64,000 nucleotides of DNA from positions 2,917,001 to 2,981,000 of the forward strand of contig NZ_CP071612.1 in the NCBI RefSeq assembly GCF_017357245.1, written 5' to 3'. Position 1 is the first letter of the stretch. Every line of letters starts with the position of its first letter. The notes beneath the pieces are model-generated. The model did not search any database and was not told where the DNA came from. It worked only from the letters and a program-made list of their open reading frames with translations. This stretch comes from Rhizobium bangladeshense (GTDB lineage Bacteria; Pseudomonadota; Alphaproteobacteria; Rhizobiales; Rhizobiaceae). This document shows positions 59,152 through 64,000 of the stretch, in pieces. The position numbers and the translations under genes are program-made.

Positions 59152-60102
59152 ATGTTTTCTGATACGCGAAGGCTCGCAATAGGGGAAGCGTCGCTGGCCT
59201 ATCACCATGCCGAGGCCGCCGGTCCGGCACGCGGCATCCTGTTGATATCGCATGGCTTAGCGGAGCACTCGAAGCGGTACGGCCGCTTTGCCGAGGCGAT
59301 GGCGGCGCGCGGCTATCACGTCTATGCCCATGATCACCGCGGCCACGGCGAGACGATGGCACCCGACGCGCCGATCGGACGCTTTGCCGGCCGGAATGGC
59401 GTCGAACGGGTGATCGGCGACGTCATTGCCATGCGCGCCCATGCGGCCTCGCGCCATCCCGGCCTGAAGGTGATCCTCTTCGGCCATTCGATGGGTGGCC
59501 TCATCGCGCTCAATGCCATCGTCACCGCTCCGGCCGACTTCGACGCCGTCGCCGTCTGGAATTCGAATTTCGCTGTCGGCCTTGCCGGCCGAGCTGCCCA
59601 GGCGATCCTGCTTGCCGAACGGATGCTGAAGGGGTCAGACGTACCGAGTGGCCTATTGCCGAAGCTCACCTTCGGAGCTTGGGGAAAATCGATCCCGGAA
59701 GGCCGCACGGCGTTCGACTGGCTGTCGCATCGCGCCGATGACGTCGACAAATATATCGCCGATCCGCTCTGCGGCTTCGACGCATCGGTCTCGCTCTGGC
59801 TCGACCTCTTCGAGCTGACCTTTCGCGCGCCGCAGAAACTCCATGTGGACCGGCTGCCGCGTGATATGCCGATCCATCTCGTCGGCGGCGCCGAAGATCC
59901 CGCGACGGAGCGTGGAAAAGCCGTGCTCTGGCTGTCAAACCATTTGAAAGCCAAGGGCTTCTCTCGGATCACCACCGTGATATATCAGGGCATGCGGCAT
60001 GAAACGCTGAACGAAATTGGCGCCGACGCGGCGATCGCAGCCTTCGCGGACTGGTGCGACGCGGCACCCGCAATATTCCGAGCCAGAGAGAATCCATCAT
60101 GA
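59152..60102 (+). CDS. Alpha/beta hydrolase, lysophospholipase/monoglyceride-lipase type
   Basis: A 316-residue Hydrolase_4 family enzyme without a signal peptide. The oxyanion region is LLISHGLAEHSKRY (about 30-43), and AHDHRGHGET follows. The nucleophile is S113 in GHSMGG. The acid is in LVGGAEDPATERG and the base in MRHETLNE. The substrate could be a lysolipid, monoglyceride or another ester. The stop overlaps the next start (ATGA), placing it at the head of a four-gene run. Confidence 0.88.
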   Translation: MFSDTRRLAIGEASLAYHHAEAAGPARGILLISHGLAEHSKRYGRFAEAMAARGYHVYAHDHRGHGETMAPDAPIGRFAGRNGVERVIGDVIAMRAHAASRHPGLKVILFGHSMGGLIALNAIVTAPADFDAVAVWNSNFAVGLAGRAAQAILLAERMLKGSDVPSGLLPKLTFGAWGKSIPEGRTAFDWLSHRADDVDKYIADPLCGFDASVSLWLDLFELTFRAPQKLHVDRLPRDMPIHLVGGAEDPATERGKAVLWLSNHLKAKGFSRITTVIYQGMRHETLNEIGADAAIAAFADWCDAAPAIFRARENPS

Positions 60103-61055
60103 GCAGCCCCTCCGCCCGCACCGCTTCGTCTGCCTCCGAGGTGACGACGGGGCTCGTGCTGATGTTTCTGTCGGTGATGGTCTCGCCGCTCATTGATATC
60201 TTCTCCAAGCTCGCCGTCGTCACAGTCCCGTCCGCCGAGATCACCGCCGGCCGCTTCGTCGTGCAGGCGCTCTGCATGCTGCCGATCGTGCTATGGCGGC
60301 GCAGATTTAGGGACTTCTCGTGGCGCCAGAGCCTGTTCCACGCCATCCGCGGCTTCATCATCACAGTCTCGATGATCTCGTTCGTAACCACGCTGAAATA
60401 CATGGCGGTCGCCGACGCGATCGCGATCTTCTTCATCGAGCCGATCATCGTGACGGTCCTCGGCGGCATTTTCCTCAAGGAGACGATCGGATGGCGGCGC
60501 TATACCGCCTGCGGCGTCGGCTTCTTCGGGGCGATGCTGATCATCCAGCCGAGCTTCGAGGAGGTCGGCTATGTCGCGCTCCTGCCCGTTGTCAGCGCGC
60601 TCTGCGTTGCGATCTTCGTGTTGATGACCCGCGTCCTCTCACACAGGGAGGACCCCTGGTCGATGCAGTTCCAGATGGGCATCTGGGGCTTGCTCTTCTG
60701 CGTCCTCCTGCTTTTTGTCGGCGAAGGAAGCGGCTCCGATCTCTTCGATCCCGTCATGCCTGCGGGCAGCGCGTGGTTCTACGTCGCTGGCGTAGGGGCC
60801 ACGGCCGCCATAGCCGGGATCCTCGGCGTCTACGCCTATCGCGCTGCACCGGCGTCGACGCTGGCGCCGCTGCAATATTTCGAAATCGTCTCGGCAACGA
60901 TCTTCGCCTGGCTGGTCTTCGGCGACTTTCCGGATGCAGTCAAATGGCTCGGCATCACGATCATCATGGTGTCGGGCTTGTACATCCTCTGGCGTGAGCG
61001 CCGCTTTGCTTCAAAGCCCGTATCCGATACATCTGAGGTGACGCTGGCGCCTTAG
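60099..61055 (+). CDS. EamA/DMT superfamily transporter
   Basis: A 318-residue ten-helix inner-membrane protein starting MSSPSARTAS at 60099; this gives an ATGA overlap with the hydrolase stop. The helices include TTGLVLMFLSVMVSPLIDIF (about 16-35) and IFFIEPIIVTVLGGIFLKE, the typical end of the first EamA repeat. Substrate unknown. Its coupling to the hydrolase and the CoA-transferase suggests it moves the substrate or product of that pathway. Confidence 0.88.
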   Translation: MSSPSARTASSASEVTTGLVLMFLSVMVSPLIDIFSKLAVVTVPSAEITAGRFVVQALCMLPIVLWRRRFRDFSWRQSLFHAIRGFIITVSMISFVTTLKYMAVADAIAIFFIEPIIVTVLGGIFLKETIGWRRYTACGVGFFGAMLIIQPSFEEVGYVALLPVVSALCVAIFVLMTRVLSHREDPWSMQFQMGIWGLLFCVLLLFVGEGSGSDLFDPVMPAGSAWFYVAGVGATAAIAGILGVYAYRAAPASTLAPLQYFEIVSATIFAWLVFGDFPDAVKWLGITIIMVSGLYILWRERRFASKPVSDTSEVTLAP

Positions 61056-61072
61056 ACATTGACGGGAGGAAC

Positions 61073-62275
61073 ATGATCGAGACCGCGACGAAACAGCCGC
61101 CGCTTGCCGGCATCCGGGTGATCGAGCTTGCCCGCGTGCTGGCCGGCCCCTGGGCGGGACAGATGCTCGCCGATCTCGGCGCCGACGTGATCAAGATCGA
61201 AAATCCCGACGGCGGCGATGATACGCGCCAATGGGGCCCGCCCTTCGTCGAAGCTGCCGACGGCGAAAATCTCTCGGCCGCCTATTACCACGCTGCCAAC
61301 CGCGGCAAACGCTCCATCACCGCCGACCTCAAGAGCACTGAGGACCAGGATCTCGTTCGTCGCCTCATAGCCACCGCCGATGTGGTGATCGAGAATTTCA
61401 AGGTTGGCGGCCTCGTCAAATACGGGCTCGATTACGACAGCCTGCGCAAGCTGAACCCGAGGCTCGTCTATTGCTCGATCACCGGCTTCGGCCAGACCGG
61501 CCCCTATGCCGGTCTCGCTGGCTACGATTACATAGTCCAGGGCATGTCCGGCTTCATGTCGATAACAGGCGAGCCGGACGGCCAGCCGATGAAGGCGGGC
61601 GTGGCGATCGCCGACATCTTCACCGGCATCTATGCCGTCTCGGCGATCGAGGCCGCCCTGATCCACGCGTTGAAAACCGGCGAAGGCCAGCTTATCGACA
61701 TGGCCCTGCTCGACGTGCAATCGGCCGTTCTCGCCAATCAGAACATGAATTACCTCATTTCCGGCGCCGCACCGACCCGCCTCGGCAACGCCCATCCCAA
61801 CATCTCGCCCTATGAGGTCGTGCCGACGGCCGACGGTTATCTCATCCTTGCCGTCGGCAACGACGGTCAGTTCCGCCGCCTCTGCGCCATCCTCGGCCTG
61901 GAGACGATCGCGGACGACGAGCGTTTCTCCACCAACAAGGCCCGCGTTGCCAACCGCGGCGAAGTCCGCCGCCTGATCTCCGCCGAGACGCTGAAATTGC
62001 AGAAGGCGGATCTTCTGAAGGCCTGTGAGCAGAACGCGGTCCCATCCGGCGCCATCAACACGATCGAGGAAATGTTCGCCGACCCGCAGGTGAAGGCCCG
62101 CGATCTGCGCATCGACCTTACCGATGCCGCCGGCACGATCATTCCCGGGGTCAGGACGCCGGTTGTGCTGTCGGAAACACCGTTGCGCTACATCAGTCCG
62201 AGCCCGCGTCTTGGCGAGCACAGGGAGGAAATTCTGGCGGAACTCGCCGAGTTGGAGAGGAAGGCATCGTCATGA
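61073..62275 (+). CDS. Family III (CaiB/BaiF) CoA-transferase
   Basis: A 400-residue interlocked-dimer CoA-transferase. Signatures are GIRVIELARVLAGPWAGQML (13-32), ADLGADVIKIENP, and the likely catalytic aspartate D181 in GVAIADIFTGIYA. HPNISPYEVVPTADG and the NDGQFRRLC segment are also conserved. It exchanges CoA between carboxylic acids; the closest roles in the family are oxalate, carnitine or dicarboxylate activation. It starts 17 bases after the transporter gene, and its stop overlaps an ATG (ATGA at 62272). Confidence 0.9.
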   Translation: MIETATKQPPLAGIRVIELARVLAGPWAGQMLADLGADVIKIENPDGGDDTRQWGPPFVEAADGENLSAAYYHAANRGKRSITADLKSTEDQDLVRRLIATADVVIENFKVGGLVKYGLDYDSLRKLNPRLVYCSITGFGQTGPYAGLAGYDYIVQGMSGFMSITGEPDGQPMKAGVAIADIFTGIYAVSAIEAALIHALKTGEGQLIDMALLDVQSAVLANQNMNYLISGAAPTRLGNAHPNISPYEVVPTADGYLILAVGNDGQFRRLCAILGLETIADDERFSTNKARVANRGEVRRLISAETLKLQKADLLKACEQNAVPSGAINTIEEMFADPQVKARDLRIDLTDAAGTIIPGVRTPVVLSETPLRYISPSPRLGEHREEILAELAELERKASS

Positions 62276-62288
62276 AGAAGGCATCATC

Positions 62289-63947
62289 ATGAAAAAGACG
62301 GGCGGAGAATTGATTGTCGAGGCGCTGAAGGCGAATGGCGTCAAGCGCCTCTCCTGCGTGCCCGGCGAGAGTTTCCTCGCCGTTCTCGACGCCTTGCGCG
62401 ACAGCGATATCGACGTCCTCGTCTGCCGGCAGGAAGGCGGGGCGGCGATGATGGCGGATTGCTGGGGCAGGCTGACGGGCGAGCCAGGCATCTGCATGGT
62501 GACCCGCGGACCTGGCGCCACCAACGCCTCCGCCGGTCTGCATATATCAAGGCAGGATTCGACCCCGATGATCCTTTTCATCGGCCAGGTGCAGCGAGAG
62601 GCGCGTGAACGCGAGGCCTTCCAGGAGGTCGAGTTCCGCCGCGCCTTCACCGAATTCGCCAAGTGGGTGGGCGAGATCGACGATGCCGCCCGCATTCCCG
62701 AGTTTATAACCCGCGCCTTTGCGGTCGCGACCTCCGGCCGTCCCGGCCCCGTGGTGCTGACGCTGCCGGAAGACATGCTGCGCGATGAGGTCGAGGCGCC
62801 CCGCGCCAGGCGTTATGCCAGCGTCGAGGCCCACCCGGGCCGCAGCCAGATCGATGATCTTTATGTAAGACTCTTGAAGGCCGAACGGCCGATGGTGATT
62901 CTCGGCGGCACACGCTGGGATGCCGATGCCGTCGCCGATTTTGCAATCTTCGCCGAACGTTTTCAGCTGCCGGTGGGCTGCTCCTTCCGCCGGCAGATGC
63001 TGTTCGATCATCTCCACCCCTGTTATGCAGGCGATGTCGGCATCGGCATCAATCCAGCGCTCGCCAAGGAGATCAAGGAGAGCGACCTGCTGATCCTGCT
63101 CGGCGGCCGCATGTCGGAAATGCCTTCCTCAGGTTATACGCTGCTCGACATCCCCTACCCCAGTCAGTCCCTCGTTCATATCCATCCGGATCCGTCGGAA
63201 CTCGGCCGCGTCTATCGCGCCGATCTTGCCATCTGCGCGAGCCCCGCCGATTTTGTCGAAACACTCGTCGATCTCGAAGCCCCGGCCGAGCCACGGTGGG
63301 CGCAGCGGACCGCGCATATGCACCAGGCCTATCTCGCCTGGTCGAAGCCGCCGGCGACGGGTCCGGGCGCCGTCCATATGGGACCGATCATGGAGTGGCT
63401 GGAAGGCAATATCGGGCCGGAAACGATCTTCACCAATGGCGCCGGCAACTACGCCACCTGGCTGCACCGCTTCCACCGTTTCCGCCGCTTCAACACCCAG
63501 GCCGCGCCCACCTCCGGCTCGATGGGTTACGGGCTGCCGGCGGCGGTGGCCGCCAAGCGGCTCTTTCCCGAGCGTGAGGTCATCTGTTTTGCCGGCGACG
63601 GCTGCTTCCTGATGCACGGCCAGGAATTCGCCACCGCCATCCGTTACGACCTGCCGATCATCGCAATCGTCGTCAACAACGGCATGTACGGCACGATCCG
63701 CATGCACCAGGAGCGCGAATATCCCGGCCGCGTCAGCAGCACCGATCTGACCAATCCGGACTTCGCGGCCCTCGCCCGCGCCTATGGCGGCCACGGCGAG
63801 ACGGTAGAAAACACGGAGGAATTTGCCCCCGCTTTCGAGCGCGCGCGTGCAAGCGGCAAGCCGGCGATCATCGAGGTGAAGCTCGACCCGGAAGCGATCA
63901 CACCGACCAGAACGCTTTCGGAAATCGCGCAAACAAAAAGCCGGTAA
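62289..63947 (+). CDS. Thiamine diphosphate-dependent enzyme, acetolactate-synthase-like
   Basis: A 552-residue three-domain ThDP enzyme. The catalytic glutamate is E49 in VCRQEGGAAMMA. TRGPGATNASAGLH and FIGQVQREAREREAFQEVE follow. The ThDP-magnesium motif starts at GDGCFLMHGQEFATA and ends VNNGMYG (about 434-466). It lacks a partner regulatory subunit, so biosynthetic acetolactate synthase is unlikely. Next to a family III CoA-transferase, a decarboxylase or lyase acting on a CoA thioester is one possibility, by analogy with oxalyl-CoA decarboxylase and 2-hydroxyacyl-CoA lyase. The ATG at 62289 has GAAGAAGG upstream; a duplicated copy of this start region lies 17 bases before. Confidence 0.85.
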   Translation: MKKTGGELIVEALKANGVKRLSCVPGESFLAVLDALRDSDIDVLVCRQEGGAAMMADCWGRLTGEPGICMVTRGPGATNASAGLHISRQDSTPMILFIGQVQREAREREAFQEVEFRRAFTEFAKWVGEIDDAARIPEFITRAFAVATSGRPGPVVLTLPEDMLRDEVEAPRARRYASVEAHPGRSQIDDLYVRLLKAERPMVILGGTRWDADAVADFAIFAERFQLPVGCSFRRQMLFDHLHPCYAGDVGIGINPALAKEIKESDLLILLGGRMSEMPSSGYTLLDIPYPSQSLVHIHPDPSELGRVYRADLAICASPADFVETLVDLEAPAEPRWAQRTAHMHQAYLAWSKPPATGPGAVHMGPIMEWLEGNIGPETIFTNGAGNYATWLHRFHRFRRFNTQAAPTSGSMGYGLPAAVAAKRLFPEREVICFAGDGCFLMHGQEFATAIRYDLPIIAIVVNNGMYGTIRMHQEREYPGRVSSTDLTNPDFAALARAYGGHGETVENTEEFAPAFERARASGKPAIIEVKLDPEAITPTRTLSEIAQTKSR

Positions 63948-63965
63948 GGTTGCCCCGCCGGCTTT
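63937..63965 (+). terminator. Possible terminator overlapping the ThDP enzyme stop
   Basis: AAAGCCGG (63937-63944) pairs with CCGGCTTT (63958-63965) around a 13-base loop holding the stop codon. The T tract is only three bases, so the call is tentative. The remaining 35 bases of the window show no feature. Confidence 0.4.
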
Positions 63966-64000
63966 GAGAGACAGGATTGAAGCAACCTTAGTCGAGCGCG

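Noticed and set aside
58895..59362. N-terminal extension of the RNase T2 protein
   Set aside because: It crosses the palindrome at 59069-59120 and part of the divergent hydrolase gene. The start at 58894 gives a proper signal peptide.

Overview
The window looks like a chromosomal segment of a Rhizobium of the etli/leguminosarum type (Rhizobiales, Alphaproteobacteria). The evidence is the gene content (a very long FtsZ with an Ala/Pro/Gln-rich linker, the betaine-lipid genes btaA and btaB, a class A RNase P RNA beside mraZ, an ArsR-methyltransferase fusion beside metF), the GC-rich codon use, and small dispersed palindromes of a kind I associate with rhizobia. No phage, insertion sequence with a transposase, CRISPR array or tRNA was seen. 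Genus-level placement is from memory of families, not from a search.

Layout. 1-5.4 kb: azlCD branched-chain amino acid exporter, aminopeptidase P, a 57-aa small protein behind a near-consensus sigma-54 promoter, PrmA and a SCO1/SenC copper chaperone. 5.7-10.5 kb: a chemoreceptor plus CheW, a CreA-family secreted protein, a DnaQ-like exonuclease, and a GNAT acetyltransferase with a strikingly structured 5' leader. 10.6-37.8 kb (minus strand): DNA ligase A, a hypothetical protein, RecN, BamD, LpxC and the complete division/cell-wall (dcw) cluster. In transcription order the cluster is mraZ-rsmH-ftsL-ftsI-murE-murF-mraY-murD-ftsW-murG-murC-murB-(plus-strand epimerase)-ddl-ftsQ-ftsA-ftsZ-lpxC. 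murG carries a one-base frameshift in its glycine-rich loop. The mraZ promoter is embedded in four TGGG repeats spaced exactly 10 bp apart, a candidate MraZ operator. 38.2-38.6 kb: RNase P RNA (rnpB).

38.6-53.9 kb: two tandem MSOX/DAO-type flavoenzymes, then an unusually dense set of peptidoglycan hydrolases (two SLT transglycosylases, an Ami_2 amidase, a GH25 lysozyme, an MltB-like enzyme). Among them are a DjlA-like J protein, PPi-dependent phosphofructokinase, a LysE exporter followed by a MITE-like element, a class-C-beta-lactamase-type hydrolase, btaAB for phosphorus-free betaine lipids, and an EamA transporter. 54-64 kb: a 25-aa putative membrane protein with its own terminator, metF with its ArsR-methyltransferase partner and a perfect palindromic operator, the ABC-F factor EttA, an RNase T2, and a tight four-gene plus-strand run (alpha/beta hydrolase, EamA transporter, family III CoA-transferase, ThDP enzyme) that may be an uncharacterised catabolic unit.

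No obviously novel multi-gene defence or mobile system is present. The best candidates for something undescribed are the structured leader of the GNAT gene (9758-9906), the Shine-Dalgarno-masking leader of the flavoenzyme pair (40989-41027), the two small-protein genes, and the CoA-transferase/ThDP operon.
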